The notes: generated from the sequence alone by a model not told the origin. A stretch of 64,000 nucleotides of DNA from Bacteroidota bacterium (GCA_025361565.1 JANYKN010000188.1:19463-83462); one strand, 5' to 3'; counted from the stretch's first letter, positions 43,075 to 53,154 are shown. Made by a program: numbers and translations.

Positions 43075-43758
43075 TTATTCCTCTTCTGCAAGTCTTTTTG
43101 CTTTTTTCTTGTGTTTCAAGATCTTAGCATCCAAATAAAAAATAATTTCTTCGGCTATATTCTTAGATAAATCGCCAACACGTTCCAATTTAGCAATTGC
43201 AGAAAATAAATAAAGGGCTTGCCTAATTATTTCGGGTTCTTTTAAAACCTGTGCACTAATAATTGTTGATGAATTTCTGTTGATTCGATTTAATTCTTTG
43301 TCCTGCTTAAATATTTTGCGTGCTATTTTATGATCTTCGGTAACGAACCCTTCAATTACATCATGAACCATAGCCAATGATAAATCAAACATTTTATCAA
43401 GCTCGTTTTCTTTCAACAAATCTTCACGGATTGGTTTTTCTGAATTAATTACATATTCGGCAATATTTTCAGCATGATCTCCAATCCGCTCAATACTTGA
43501 GGTTATTTCTAAAACTGCCAGAACGAATCTTAAATCAGTTGCAACCGGACTATAAAGTGCCAGGATATTTCCACATTCACGTCCAATATTTAGATCAAAT
43601 GCATTAATCCTTAATTCGTTGTGAATGATTTCCTCTGCCAGTTCCACATCGTGATTTAGAAATGCTTCTTTTGATTTCTCTAACTGATTGTAAACCAACT
43701 CCATCATTTCAACAAGGATTTCCTTTACATAATCTAATTCTGACTTTAATTGTGTCAT
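43075..43758 (-). CDS. phoU: Phosphate-signalling complex protein PhoU
   Basis: 227 residues, two tandem three-helix PhoU bundles. Each carries the metal-binding E/DxxxD pattern: ATDLRFVLAVLEITSSIERIGDHAENIAEY in the first half and AIAKLERVGDLSKNIAEEIIF in the second. Cytosolic negative regulator of phosphate uptake and signalling. Last gene of the pstSCAB-phoU operon, 58 nt after pstB. The lysine-rich end (KILKHKKKAKRLA) is unusual in charge but not alarming. Confidence 0.94.
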   Translation of the reverse strand: MTQLKSELDYVKEILVEMMELVYNQLEKSKEAFLNHDVELAEEIIHNELRINAFDLNIGRECGNILALYSPVATDLRFVLAVLEITSSIERIGDHAENIAEYVINSEKPIREDLLKENELDKMFDLSLAMVHDVIEGFVTEDHKIARKIFKQDKELNRINRNSSTIISAQVLKEPEIIRQALYLFSAIAKLERVGDLSKNIAEEIIFYLDAKILKHKKKAKRLAEEE

Positions 43759-43816
43759 ATTTTATTATTTCTATGTTAAGAACTAATTTCGAATTTCTAA
43801 TATCCAATTTCTAAAT

Positions 43817-44686
43817 CTATCCAAACTTTCCACTGATATAATTTTCAGTCTGCTCCTTTTTGGGATGGGTAAATAAGTCTTTTGTATTGTTAAATTCAAC
43901 CAGATCACCAAGGTAAAAGAAACCAGTATAATCACTTACGCGACTTGCCTGGTGCAGATTATGCGTAACTATCAATATGGTGTATTTTTCTTTTAATTCA
44001 AGTATTAAACTTTCTACACGATGCGTAGAATGTGGATCCAATGCTGAAGCCGGTTCATCCATTAGCAATACAGATGGCTCAACTGCTAATGCCCGGGCAA
44101 TGCACAAACGTTGTTGTTGTCCTCCGGAAAGTGCCATTGCATTTTTCTTCAAATCATCTTTTACTTCATCCCAAAGCGAAGCCTGATGAAGTGATTTTTC
44201 TACAGCCAAATCAAGGACAGATTTTCTTTTTTCACCTTGAATTCTTAATCCGTAAGCAACATTTTCATATATCGATTTAGGAAAAGGATTTGCTTTTTGG
44301 AAAACCATACCAACTGATTTTCGTAATTCCTCAATCCTGATTCTTTTTTGATAAACATCTTCACCATCTACCAGAATATCACCAGTTTTCCTAAATATTG
44401 GAATATAATCGTTCATCCGGTTAAATAGCCTGAGAAACGTAGATTTTCCACATCCCGAAGGACCAATAAGCGCAGTAATAGTATTGGCTTCAATTTTCAT
44501 ATTGATATCATTCAATATTTTTTTTTCGCCATACCAGGCATTTAGCATATGCGATTCAAGTGCATAATGTTTTTTCTCTTTTTTTGCCAACTTTTCTTCT
44601 CTTGCCATAAATTGTTTTTCTTGTGTAAGATTCTTACCAATTGTTTTTACGGCTGGCTCTGTTTCTGATAAAAACTGCAAATCCAT
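43817..44686 (-). CDS. pstB: Phosphate ABC transporter ATPase PstB
   Basis: Up to 289 residues; ATPase of the PstSCAB phosphate importer. Walker [14 protein letters not shown]-loop [22 protein letters not shown], signature [15 protein letters not shown] and Walker [13 protein letters not shown] are intact. The start is uncertain: ATG 44686 overlaps pstA by 53 nt, whereas ATG 44608 ([10 protein letters not shown]) would begin after the pstA stop and still keep the whole ATPase domain. The basic N-terminal extension before [15 protein letters not shown] is not part of the core fold. Confidence 0.94.
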   Translation of the reverse strand: MDLQFLSETEPAVKTIGKNLTQEKQFMAREEKLAKKEKKHYALESHMLNAWYGEKKILNDINMKIEANTITALIGPSGCGKSTFLRLFNRMNDYIPIFRKTGDILVDGEDVYQKRIRIEELRKSVGMVFQKANPFPKSIYENVAYGLRIQGEKRKSVLDLAVEKSLHQASLWDEVKDDLKKNAMALSGGQQQRLCIARALAVEPSVLLMDEPASALDPHSTHRVESLILELKEKYTILIVTHNLHQASRVSDYTGFFYLGDLVEFNNTKDLFTHPKKEQTENYISGKFG

Positions 44687-45491
44687 TTAAAATAATTACT
44701 ATAATTAATAATATGATAATTGCGGCAGCGGCATTAACAATAAACCCATGCTGTGGCCTCGAAATCCAATTGAATATCTGCATTGGCAAAACGGTGAAAT
44801 CGTCCATTGGTGTCTTGGCAACGAATGGAACATATGCCAGGGCACCAATCACAATAAGTGGAGCAGTTTCGCCAACAACCCTGGAAAGTGCCAGTACAAT
44901 GCCGGTCATAATTCCACTAAAAGAAACAGGCAAAACCTGGGTCCAAATGGTTTGCCACTTGGTGGCTCCTAAACCATAAGCTGCATCTTTTAAGGATTGT
45001 GGCACAGCCCTTAATGATTCTTTTGTAGCAACTATAATAATGGGAAGTATTAGCAGTGCAAGTGTAAAACTTCCGGCAAGCACGCTTCGTCCCAATCCTA
45101 AAAAGCGTCCAAAAATTTCTAAGCCAAGCAGACCATAAATAATAGAAGGCACACCTGCCAAATTGGATATATTAATTTCAAGGATATTTGCCAAGCGTGT
45201 CTTTTTCGCATATTCCTCAAGATATATTCCGGTAGAAATACCAATGGGAATAGCTGAAAATGCTGTGAGCACAAATATCCATATTGTTCCTGTCCATGCA
45301 GTTAAAATTCCTGCTTTTGCATAAAAGCGCGAAGGTAAATTTGTCATAAAAGCCCAATCGATCCTGGTTGCACCAACATAAAAAATATAGAAGATGAAAG
45401 TTGCCAGAATCAACAATCCAAATATAGTTGTGGCAAGGCCTATAACCTGAAAACTCTTATCGATTATTCTATTTCGGGATGATTTAAACAT
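44634..45491 (-). CDS. pstA: Phosphate ABC transporter permease PstA
   Basis: 285 residues, about six membrane segments; one of two permease subunits of the phosphate importer. The binding-protein-dependent transport motif is visible in [51 protein letters not shown]. Overlaps pstC by 8 nt at its start, as usual in such operons. Confidence 0.94.
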   Translation of the reverse strand: MFKSSRNRIIDKSFQVIGLATTIFGLLILATFIFYIFYVGATRIDWAFMTNLPSRFYAKAGILTAWTGTIWIFVLTAFSAIPIGISTGIYLEEYAKKTRLANILEINISNLAGVPSIIYGLLGLEIFGRFLGLGRSVLAGSFTLALLILPIIIVATKESLRAVPQSLKDAAYGLGATKWQTIWTQVLPVSFSGIMTGIVLALSRVVGETAPLIVIGALAYVPFVAKTPMDDFTVLPMQIFNWISRPQHGFIVNAAAAIIILLIIVIILNGFAVFIRNRASRKNNW

Positions 45492-46371
45492 ATTGTTGTT
45501 TGAATTTTTTATTGACCCAGAAACTAATATTGTTTAGAATAAAGGTAAATACAAAAAGCGTTAATCCTGCGGCGAAAATTGTTTTATAAGCAATTGAACC
45601 TTGCGGAACATCACCGAGGCTCACCTGGACAATATATGCAGTAATAGTCTCAATCGGAACAGTAGGATTTAACGTTAAATTTGGCTGCTGCCCTGCTGCA
45701 ATTGCCACAATCATAGTTTCACCAATTGCCCTCGATATGGCCAATATAATTGAAGCAATAATACCCGATGAAGCAGCTGGAACCAGTACCTTAAAAGAGG
45801 TTTGAAATTTTGTCGCTCCCATTCCGTATGAAGCTTCACGCAATGAGTTGGGAACTGCATTTAGAACGTCCTCACTTAACGATGAAATAAATGGAATAAT
45901 CATTATTCCCATTACAATACCTGCCGATAATGCGTTAAACCCTGAAACAGATGGGAAAAAGTACTGTAACACAGGAGTTATAACAATTAATGCAAAAAAA
46001 CCATAAACAATTGAAGGGATTGCTGCTAAAATTTCCAACAAGGGTTTAACGATATTTCGCATCCTTTTTGTAGAATACTCATTCAGGTATACCGCAATTG
46101 TCAAACCGCTAGGTACAGCAACCAAAATAGCTATACCAGTTGTTAAAATTGTACCGCAAACAAGCGAAAGTATTCCATAATGCTTCTGGGTAAATAATGG
46201 TGTCCATTCCGGATCTGTTAAGAAATCCCAAAGCGAAACTACTTTGAAAAATGCGAACGATTCCGAGAGCAATACCCAGATAATTCCTAAAGTAGTTAAA
46301 ATAGTAATAAGAGCACTTAATAAAAGTGCTCTTTCAATTATTAATTCCTTAATTTTTCTTGTAAACATCAA
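45484..46371 (-). CDS. pstC: Phosphate ABC transporter permease PstC
   Basis: 295 residues, about six membrane segments. PstC motifs: LEILAAIPSIVYGFFALIVI, VPNSLREASYGMGATKFQTSFKVLVPAASSGIIASIILAISRAIGETM. It follows pstS by 28 nt and overlaps pstA by 8 nt. Works with PstA as the membrane channel of the phosphate importer. Confidence 0.94.
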   Translation of the reverse strand: MMFTRKIKELIIERALLLSALITILTTLGIIWVLLSESFAFFKVVSLWDFLTDPEWTPLFTQKHYGILSLVCGTILTTGIAILVAVPSGLTIAVYLNEYSTKRMRNIVKPLLEILAAIPSIVYGFFALIVITPVLQYFFPSVSGFNALSAGIVMGIMIIPFISSLSEDVLNAVPNSLREASYGMGATKFQTSFKVLVPAASSGIIASIILAISRAIGETMIVAIAAGQQPNLTLNPTVPIETITAYIVQVSLGDVPQGSIAYKTIFAAGLTLFVFTFILNNISFWVNKKFKQQYV

Positions 46372-46399
46372 ATGTTTTTAAAGCTTGGTTATGCTATCA

Positions 46400-47353
46400 T
46401 TATTTAATATTTGAATCTGCCTTTAGTTTTTCCAATTGTGCAGCATATTCTTCTTTTGATAAAGGAACATATCCTACTTCTCCAACAACTGACGCAGCAT
46501 TTTCGAGATAAAATTTGACAAAACTAGCTACTTCTGGGCGTTTAAATGCTTCTTTGTTGATGTAGATAAACAATGGCCTTGAAAGTGGAGCATAAGTACC
46601 ATCCTTAACTGTTGTAACAGAAGGAGCAACAGGACCTTTTCCATTGTCAACTGCTACAAGTTTTAACTTGGCTTTGTTTTCCTCAAAATAAGCAAGTCCG
46701 AAAAAGCCAAGACCATATTTATCTCCTTCAATTCCCTGAACAAGTACATTGTCATCTTCGCTTGCAGTATAATCACCACGGCTACTTCCAGACTTACCAA
46801 CAATAGCTTCGGTAAAATAATCATAAGTTCCAGATGCAGTTCCGGGACCAAAAAGATGTAAAGGTGCATCAGGCCAACCTTTTCTAACCTGGCTCCATTT
46901 TGTAATTTTTTCTTGAGCAGAAGGTTCCCAAATCATCTTAAGCTCTGCAACTGTAATATTTTGAGCCCAATCATTCTGTGGATTAACAATAACAGCCAAA
47001 CCATCATATGCAACTTCAAAATCGTAATACTCTATTTTATTATCTTTACATGCATTTGCTTCTTCCTCTTTAATTTTTCTCGAAGCATCGCAAATATCAA
47101 TTTCTTTTCTTTCAAATTTTTTCATACCTCCACCGGTTCCAGAAACACCAATAGTAACTTTAACTTCAGGCTGGTCATTCCTGTATTCTTCGGCAACAGC
47201 TTCAGTAATTGGATAAACAGTACTTGAACCATCAATTTTTATAGATCCAGTCAATTTTTCTGAATCAGAATCATTTTTTTTTCCATTGCTATTGCATGCA
47301 ATAATTAAACTTGATGCAAACAAAGACATTATAAAGTAATTTTGAATTTTCAT
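46400..47353 (-). CDS. pstS: Phosphate-binding lipoprotein PstS
   Basis: 317 residues with lipoprotein signal (lipobox LIIAC, Cys about 20). The phosphate-binding segments GSSTVYPITEAVAEEY, GVSGTGGGMKKF and FGPGTASGTYDYFTEAIVG are intact. Captures phosphate on the outer face of the inner membrane for PstCAB. First gene of the operon; on the minus strand TAATTTTG (47376-47383) fits the -7 consensus TAnnTTTG upstream of it. Confidence 0.95.
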   Translation of the reverse strand: MKIQNYFIMSLFASSLIIACNSNGKKNDSDSEKLTGSIKIDGSSTVYPITEAVAEEYRNDQPEVKVTIGVSGTGGGMKKFERKEIDICDASRKIKEEEANACKDNKIEYYDFEVAYDGLAVIVNPQNDWAQNITVAELKMIWEPSAQEKITKWSQVRKGWPDAPLHLFGPGTASGTYDYFTEAIVGKSGSSRGDYTASEDDNVLVQGIEGDKYGLGFFGLAYFEENKAKLKLVAVDNGKGPVAPSVTTVKDGTYAPLSRPLFIYINKEAFKRPEVASFVKFYLENAASVVGEVGYVPLSKEEYAAQLEKLKADSNIK

Positions 47354-47375
47354 TTTTTTTATATTTTTATGAGTG

Positions 47376-47383
47376 CAAAATTA
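47376..47383 (-). promoter_or_regulatory. -7 promoter element of the pst operon
   Basis: On the minus strand TAATTTTG matches TAnnTTTG, 22 nt before the pstS ATG. No Pho-box-like repeat was noticed nearby. Confidence 0.5.
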
Positions 47384-47564
47384 CCCTTCCAATGTTAATT
47401 TAATGTTAAGAATGTATGATCAAAATTTTAAATCTTATTTGATATATTAATTACAATTCTAAATATCTGGTTATATGACCTTAAGCTATATTTCATGAAT
47501 TAATTCTTCCATTTGTATTTACTTGAAATATGTAAAATTACATGATTGTTGCCTAAAAAGAAAT

Positions 47565-47572
47565 TAAATTTG
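47565..47572 (+). promoter_or_regulatory. -7 promoter element of queG
   Basis: TAAATTTG matches TAnnTTTG. Transcription would start near 47579, and an in-frame TAA at 47580-47582 bounds the queG frame, so the start codon must lie between 47583 and 47688. Confidence 0.5.
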
Positions 47573-47621
47573 CAGTAAATAAAAAACGAAAGTTTGTAAA
47601 TTATTTAGTTTCATAATTTAT

Positions 47622-48593
47622 ATTATCGAAAATACTAAAAACATATTATCCCAAAAAATAAAGGACAAAGCCATCCAGCTTGGATTTTTGGCATGTGGTA
47701 TTTCAGAAGTCAGGTATCTTAATAGTGAGAAAGAAGGCCTAACTGCTTATCTTCAAAATGGTTATCATGGACAAATGAAATACATGGAAAATCATTTCGA
47801 CAAACGGCTTAACCCACAATTGCTTGAAGAAGGTTCAAAATCAATAATATCAGTTTTATACAATTATTATCCAAATCAAAAACAGACAGATCCAAACGCC
47901 CCAATTATTTCAAAATATGCTTATGGCAAGGACTATCATCAGGTAATCAATGCTAAACTAAAAGGATTTTTCGAATATATTCAGTCCATTGGTGGAGAAG
48001 TTAATGGAAGGTTTTTTGTAGATTCTGCGCCAATTATGGAACGAGCCTGGGCCAAACAATCTGGACTGGGATGGATTGGGAAAAATGGCCTATTATTGAA
48101 CAAAGAATTTGGTTCTTTCTTTTTTATTGCTGAATTATTAATTGATTTGGAACTTGAATACAATCTTGAACAAGCTAAAAATTACTGTGGAAAATGCACA
48201 AGATGTATTGATTCATGTCCTACAGAAGCGATTATTGCTCCGGGAAAAGTCGATGCCCGAAAATGCATTTCCTACTTAACTATTGAGCTAAAAGGAAATA
48301 TTCCTGCGGAATTTAAAGATAAAATGAAAAACAGGGTTTTTGGCTGTGATATTTGCCAGGATGTTTGTCCATTTAATAAAAAATCACAGGCCCATCTCGA
48401 ACCTGAATTCATCCCCAACAAAGTATTAATGGATTTAACCAAAGATGAATGGTATCATTTGAATGAAGAAAAATTTACCCAAATATTTAAAAAATCAGCT
48501 GTTCAAAGGACAAAGTTTAGCGGATTAAAACGAAATATTGATTTTATCAAAGACATAAAGGACAATCCTGTTGAATTTTCATCAGAATTATGA
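47622..48593 (+). CDS. queG: Epoxyqueuosine reductase QueG, apparently with non-ATG start
   Basis: Last step of queuosine synthesis in tRNA: cobalamin- and 2x[4Fe-4S]-dependent reduction of epoxyqueuosine. Catalytic VDSAPIMERAWAKQSGLGWIGKNG and both clusters (CGKCTRCIDSCPTEAI and CDICQDVCPFN) are intact. The N-terminal helix expected in QueG (KDKAIQLGFLACGISEV) is encoded upstream of the first possible standard start (TTG 47688), yet the frame has no ATG, GTG or TTG back to the stop at 47580. ATT 47622 is the best-placed start by comparison with the family; ATT 47616 or ATA 47613 are alternatives. It ends without the C-terminal HEAT-like repeat of longer QueG proteins. Confidence 0.85.
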   Translation: MIENTKNILSQKIKDKAIQLGFLACGISEVRYLNSEKEGLTAYLQNGYHGQMKYMENHFDKRLNPQLLEEGSKSIISVLYNYYPNQKQTDPNAPIISKYAYGKDYHQVINAKLKGFFEYIQSIGGEVNGRFFVDSAPIMERAWAKQSGLGWIGKNGLLLNKEFGSFFFIAELLIDLELEYNLEQAKNYCGKCTRCIDSCPTEAIIAPGKVDARKCISYLTIELKGNIPAEFKDKMKNRVFGCDICQDVCPFNKKSQAHLEPEFIPNKVLMDLTKDEWYHLNEEKFTQIFKKSAVQRTKFSGLKRNIDFIKDIKDNPVEFSSEL

Positions 48594-48677
48594 CAATACA
48601 AAGTATTCCAACACCAGTATTGTGTTCAAAATAGCAAAACAATTGCTTTATATACTTCCATGCCAAAATTAAATTAT

Positions 48678-48685
48678 TAAATTTG
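48678..48685 (+). promoter_or_regulatory. -7 promoter element of the polyprenyl synthase gene
   Basis: TAAATTTG matches TAnnTTTG, 24 nt before the ATG at 48710. Confidence 0.5.
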
Positions 48686-48709
48686 CCGATTATAAATCAA
48701 TTGTCTTGA

Positions 48710-49684
48710 ATGTCTTCACTGAATAGGATTAAAGCTCCAATAGCTGCCGAAATGGCTCAATTTGAAAGGTATTTCAAACATTCGATGCGCAGTAAAGTTC
48801 CACTATTAGATATTATCACCAACTATATCATCCGTAGAAAAGGCAAGCAAATGCGACCTATTTTTGTATTTCTATCTGCAAAACTACTTGGGAATATTAA
48901 TAAATCAACTTTTCATGCAGCTGCATTAATCGAACTTTTGCACACCGCAACACTTGTTCACGATGATGTTGTTGATGAATCATACCAAAGAAGAGGTTTC
49001 TTTTCAATTAATGCACTTTGGAAAAACAAGATTTCAGTTTTGGTTGGCGATTATTTATTATCCAAAGGTTTGTTACTTGCAATAGAAAATGAAGAATTCC
49101 AATTGCTGAAAATTGTCTCTGATGCAACTAAAGAAATGGCCGAAGGGGAATTGCTTCAAATTGAAAAAGCAAGAAAATTAAATACAAACGAAGCTATATA
49201 TTTCGATATAATCGAAAAGAAAACCGCCACACTATTGGCTTCCTGCACTTCTGCCGGTGCAAAATCAGCCAATGGAACTCCTGAACAGGTAGAAATGATG
49301 AAACAGTTTGGGAAAAACATTGGAATTGCATTTCAAATAAAAGATGATTTGTTTGATTATCAAATGATTAACGCAACAGGAAAACCGTCTGGAAATGATA
49401 TTCAGGAAAAGAAAATTACGCTTCCTTTACTTTATACCCTCAACAATTCTAAGCCTGCAGATAGTAAGCGGATTAAAAACATCATTCAAAAGCACAACAA
49501 CAAGTCAGGTTCATTTACCGAAGTAGTTCAATTTGTCAATTTATATGGCGGAATTGAATATGCCAAGCAAAAAATGAATGAGTACAAAGATAATTCTTTA
49601 AAAATTCTCTTAAATTTTGAAGACAATGATGCCAGAAAGGCATTGATTGAACTTGTTAACTACACCATTGACAGGGATAAATAG
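48710..49684 (+). CDS. Polyprenyl diphosphate synthase (octaprenyl type)
   Basis: 324 residues. Elongates isoprenoid diphosphates by adding isopentenyl diphosphate; the length and pattern fit octaprenyl-type enzymes supplying quinone side chains. The first aspartate-rich motif is LVHDDVVDES (about 83-92), the second QIKDDLFDY (about 211-219), and GKQMRPIFVFLSA holds the substrate-binding Arg region. All catalytic aspartates are present. Chain length cannot be fixed by eye. Single gene with its own promoter. Confidence 0.92.
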   Translation: MSSLNRIKAPIAAEMAQFERYFKHSMRSKVPLLDIITNYIIRRKGKQMRPIFVFLSAKLLGNINKSTFHAAALIELLHTATLVHDDVVDESYQRRGFFSINALWKNKISVLVGDYLLSKGLLLAIENEEFQLLKIVSDATKEMAEGELLQIEKARKLNTNEAIYFDIIEKKTATLLASCTSAGAKSANGTPEQVEMMKQFGKNIGIAFQIKDDLFDYQMINATGKPSGNDIQEKKITLPLLYTLNNSKPADSKRIKNIIQKHNNKSGSFTEVVQFVNLYGGIEYAKQKMNEYKDNSLKILLNFEDNDARKALIELVNYTIDRDK

Positions 49685-49767
49685 TTTCAAATTAATAATT
49701 CGCAAATATTTACAGGATAATTGGCTCAAATTGGAGTGCTTTTAATATGCATTTAGAATTCAAAACG

Positions 49768-51546
49768 CTAGTTATCTCCGCCTTTGAAAAACATTTTTAA
49801 TTTTTCAGCAAACCTAAATCTACTTGTTTTTGGTTTAATCAAACTTTCAGCAAGCTTTGATTTTCGCGAATAATCAATATTAACTTCAACCAATGCAGAT
49901 TTTCCATTTTTCACCAATTCCTTTGCCTTAGCAAGAATCCCACTGATATCAACATCATTTTTCATTGAAAAATATTCAGCGTATACAGCATCGGCCAGGC
50001 CTTTTACATTAATACTTGATAAGCTTACCCCTGATTGTTTCATAGTTCTAGAAGTTTGAAGTTCGGTTATTTGTTCCAACTCAGCTTCTTTAAAAACAAA
50101 TACAATGATTCCCAGCTTATTACTATGTGCTGTAATCATTTCTAGTCCGGTCATTAATAAAGCATTTTGACCAATAATTGCAACTACAGGATTTTGTCTG
50201 TTGAGCATTTTGGCTCCAATGGCAGCAGGAATTCCATAGCCAAGACAATTAAAATCAGTGGGACAAATAAAATGCCTCGGTTTATAAACTGGAAATAATT
50301 CCAATGCCAATAAACTATGATTTCCATCGTCGGTTACCATTATGGTATTCTCAGGAAAATGATTTCGAAGGGCATTAAAGAAAAAGCCTGGAGTAACTAT
50401 TTGTTCACTGCTTTTTGTCAACCATGATTTTCGATAATCTTCCTTGTCTTTATGTATTGCCTCTGCCAGCTCATTGAATTTATTTTTTGATTGAACTGTT
50501 TTTTGTTTTAAACTCTTAATTAATTCTTCTAAAACAATTTTTGCATCTCCTTCAATTGCTACTTTAGCATGATAATTTTTATGAAATACATCTGCATTTA
50601 TATCAATATGTATCATGTTTTCAGGCACTTCCATTTGATAGTTTGAAGTAGCCAATTCAGAAAATTTCAACCCTATTGCCAACAAACAATCACAATTTTT
50701 AAACGCATTGTGACCAGCTGGCGTTGAAAATGAACCAAAACCTATGCCCGTATGCAGCGGATGGTTATAAGGAAATGAACTTACTCCCTGAAAAGTAGTG
50801 GATACGGGAGCAGTTAATAGTTCAGCTAATTGCTTCACTTCTTCATAGGCATCCACTGCACCCCAGCCTATATAAATTCCAGGATGTTGAGCACTTACAA
50901 GCAGTGAAACCGCCTTTTCTAATTTCAATTCAGGAGTTTCGGTTTGAACAAAGAGTTGCATCCCTTCTCCGGTACCTTCTTTCTTTTGCAAAAAGCTACT
51001 TTTAGCTTTACGTTTATAAGGAATTAAATTATCCTGATCAATTTCTGCAGTTTGAAATTCAATGGGGATTTCAATAAATACTGGCCCAGGTTCACCACCC
51101 ATCGCTAAATCGTATGCCTCATAAATAGTACGGGCAATATTATCCTGATCACTAATATAATAGTACTTTTTAACAATTCCTTCCAGCATATTACGCATAT
51201 TCAACCGATGCATTGGGAAACTTTTTCCGGATTCTCGCTGTATACCGCCTGAGATAATCAATAAAGGAATTCCATCAATATACGCTTCGGCAATTGCACT
51301 CATTGCATGAGTCATTCCAGCTCCTGGAACAATAACCATTGTCCCAATACTGTCAGTTGTTCTGGAAACAGCATCAGCCATAAAACCTGCCGATAATTCA
51401 TGCGAAACCAGCATTGGTTCAAGAAATCTGGAATTACTCAATTGAGTATATAACTCGGCATTATGTACACCTGGTATTCCAAAAGTTTTTCGCACCCCAA
51501 TTTGTTCTAAAGCATATACTGCTAAAAATGCACCGTTTTTTTTCAT
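49768..51546 (-). CDS. Acetolactate synthase-like TPP enzyme homologue with degenerate metal-binding motif
   Basis: 592 residues, three-domain layout of the acetolactate synthase/benzoylformate decarboxylase family. The catalytic Glu is present at 50 (SHELSAGFMADA), and the central domain (GIYIGWGAVDAY) and TDDGNHSLLALELFP entry of the third domain are clear. The TPP/magnesium motif, normally GDG ... about 25 residues ... NN, reads GQN (AIIGQNALLMTGLEM) and FKEAELE. Both metal-ligand positions (Asp and Asn) are therefore replaced, read directly from the bases near 50080-50185. TPP-Mg binding in the usual way is not expected. No frameshift. Substrate and activity unknown. Confidence 0.8.
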   Translation of the reverse strand: MKKNGAFLAVYALEQIGVRKTFGIPGVHNAELYTQLSNSRFLEPMLVSHELSAGFMADAVSRTTDSIGTMVIVPGAGMTHAMSAIAEAYIDGIPLLIISGGIQRESGKSFPMHRLNMRNMLEGIVKKYYYISDQDNIARTIYEAYDLAMGGEPGPVFIEIPIEFQTAEIDQDNLIPYKRKAKSSFLQKKEGTGEGMQLFVQTETPELKLEKAVSLLVSAQHPGIYIGWGAVDAYEEVKQLAELLTAPVSTTFQGVSSFPYNHPLHTGIGFGSFSTPAGHNAFKNCDCLLAIGLKFSELATSNYQMEVPENMIHIDINADVFHKNYHAKVAIEGDAKIVLEELIKSLKQKTVQSKNKFNELAEAIHKDKEDYRKSWLTKSSEQIVTPGFFFNALRNHFPENTIMVTDDGNHSLLALELFPVYKPRHFICPTDFNCLGYGIPAAIGAKMLNRQNPVVAIIGQNALLMTGLEMITAHSNKLGIIVFVFKEAELEQITELQTSRTMKQSGVSLSSINVKGLADAVYAEYFSMKNDVDISGILAKAKELVKNGKSALVEVNIDYSRKSKLAESLIKPKTSRFRFAEKLKMFFKGGDN

Positions 51547-51745
51547 TTTCTTCCTTGAAATATAAGTCTAAAATTGGTAATAAAATGGCTAATAAACAAA
51601 AAGATTGCACATCATGTCAACGTATCTAACCTAAATATTATTTTAAAATTCATATTACATTCCTGAAACTCAATAGTTAAATTGAAATTATTTTATTCAT
51701 CTTAAAATAATTATCGTAAAGAGTAAATATTTTCTGAAATAAAAA

Positions 51746-51781
51746 AGCCTTTATTCCAAAATCAAAATTGGAATAAAGGCT
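51746..51781 (-). terminator. Intrinsic terminator of the TolC gene
   Basis: AGCCTTTATTCCAA (51746-51759) and TTGGAATAAAGGCT (51768-51781) form a perfect 14-bp stem with an 8-nt loop. On the minus strand it is followed by TTTTT. It lies 23 nt beyond the TolC stop. Confidence 0.9.
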
Positions 51782-51804
51782 CAGGCAAATTACCAGATTC
51801 TTTT

Positions 51805-53154
51805 TTACATTTTAAAAGGAATTCCCATATAGTAATTCAGGATATTAATCCTGAAAAGGAAATCATATTTGGCTTGAACTTTATCAGATTGTACTTTTGT
51901 CAACTGATTTTTAGCTGTATTGTAATCAACAGAATTTACTAATCCAAGGTCAAATTTCTGTTTGGTATATGAAAAGGATTCCAATTGCGCTTCTTCAGCT
52001 TTTTGACTGGCTCCAAACTTTGCCAATGCTGATTCAGCAGAATTCCTTGCCTGTTGAATATCTTTATATAATTGACGTTTTGAAAGATCCAATTGATACT
52101 TTGAATTATCAACCGAAATCCTTGATTGGGAGATGCTATTCTTGACCGTAAATTTATTGAAAAGTGGGATTTGAACGCCAATAACAATAGCAAGACTGCG
52201 ATTATCGACAAATTGATCTCCATATGGTTTGGCAACAGCATTGCCAGAACCATCAATATACTTTCCTTCACTGGAATAGCCAGTACCGTAAGAACCTCTT
52301 AAAAAAACAACCGGACTCAAGCCACCATAAGCAATATCCAATGATTTTTGGGAACTTTGCAGTTTATATTCTTGCTTTTTAATCTGTGGCAAATCAAGCG
52401 ATTCCTGGTAAATTCGTTGAACAGAATCAAGAACAAATAAGTCCGAAGGATCTGCCAAATTAGGCACCTCTATTTCAAAACCTCCAGTGGTATCCAATTC
52501 CAATAATTGGGTTAAATCCAAATAGGCAGTTCTCAAGTTATTTTCGGCATTAATTCTATTAAGTTCTTCACTGGCAAGCTGAGCCTGTATCTCAAGCAGG
52601 TTGCCTTTGGCCAGGCTGCCAGCATCAACCAATATCTTTGTACGATCTTCCTGTCCTTTAGAAATTTCCAATTGGTTTTTAGCCACTTCAAGTAATTCTT
52701 TATCAAACAAGATTTGAAGATAAGATGTTGCAACCTGAATAGTTATAGAATATTTAATTTCTTCAATTTCTTGCAAATCAGCAAGATAATTATAATTATT
52801 TTGTCTTATTGAATTGGCTTGTTGCAATCCGTTAAAAAGTGTCACAGAACTATTTACCGAGGCGCTAAGCGATTGAATCCTATTGTTCGTAAAATCATTG
52901 GTAAATGGATCAACGGTATAACCAAACTGGAATGCATCCTGCACAGAAGCATTCAAATCGGGAGCTAATCCAATTCTCGATTGCTGCAAGCTCGATTTAC
53001 TAGATTCAGCTTTAAGTTGCGTTTGTTTTACCTGAATGTTGTGTTCAATTGAATAGTCGATACACTTTTGAAGTCCCCATGGTTGCTGGGCTTTAACATC
53101 AAATTGGCATACAAAAAACAGAATAAAAATGATTAAAAGGTTTAATTGTTTCAT
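51805..53154 (-). CDS. TolC-family outer-membrane efflux protein
   Basis: 449 residues from ATG 53154, giving a clean signal peptide (MKQLNLLIIFILFFVCQF...KAQ). Two OEP repeats with long helical hairpins are visible: WGLQKCIDYSIEHNIQVKQTQLKAESSKSSLQQSRIGLAPDLNAS starts the first and IQARNSAESALAKFGASQKAEEAQLESFSYTKQKFDLG the last. It forms a trimeric channel for efflux or secretion. Could serve the exporters of this genome, but no adaptor or pump gene is adjacent. A longer frame back to 53280 would bury the signal peptide and is unlikely. The 333-nt gap upstream (53155-53487) shows nothing else I can assign. Confidence 0.88.
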   Translation of the reverse strand: MKQLNLLIIFILFFVCQFDVKAQQPWGLQKCIDYSIEHNIQVKQTQLKAESSKSSLQQSRIGLAPDLNASVQDAFQFGYTVDPFTNDFTNNRIQSLSASVNSSVTLFNGLQQANSIRQNNYNYLADLQEIEEIKYSITIQVATSYLQILFDKELLEVAKNQLEISKGQEDRTKILVDAGSLAKGNLLEIQAQLASEELNRINAENNLRTAYLDLTQLLELDTTGGFEIEVPNLADPSDLFVLDSVQRIYQESLDLPQIKKQEYKLQSSQKSLDIAYGGLSPVVFLRGSYGTGYSSEGKYIDGSGNAVAKPYGDQFVDNRSLAIVIGVQIPLFNKFTVKNSISQSRISVDNSKYQLDLSKRQLYKDIQQARNSAESALAKFGASQKAEEAQLESFSYTKQKFDLGLVNSVDYNTAKNQLTKVQSDKVQAKYDFLFRINILNYYMGIPFKM

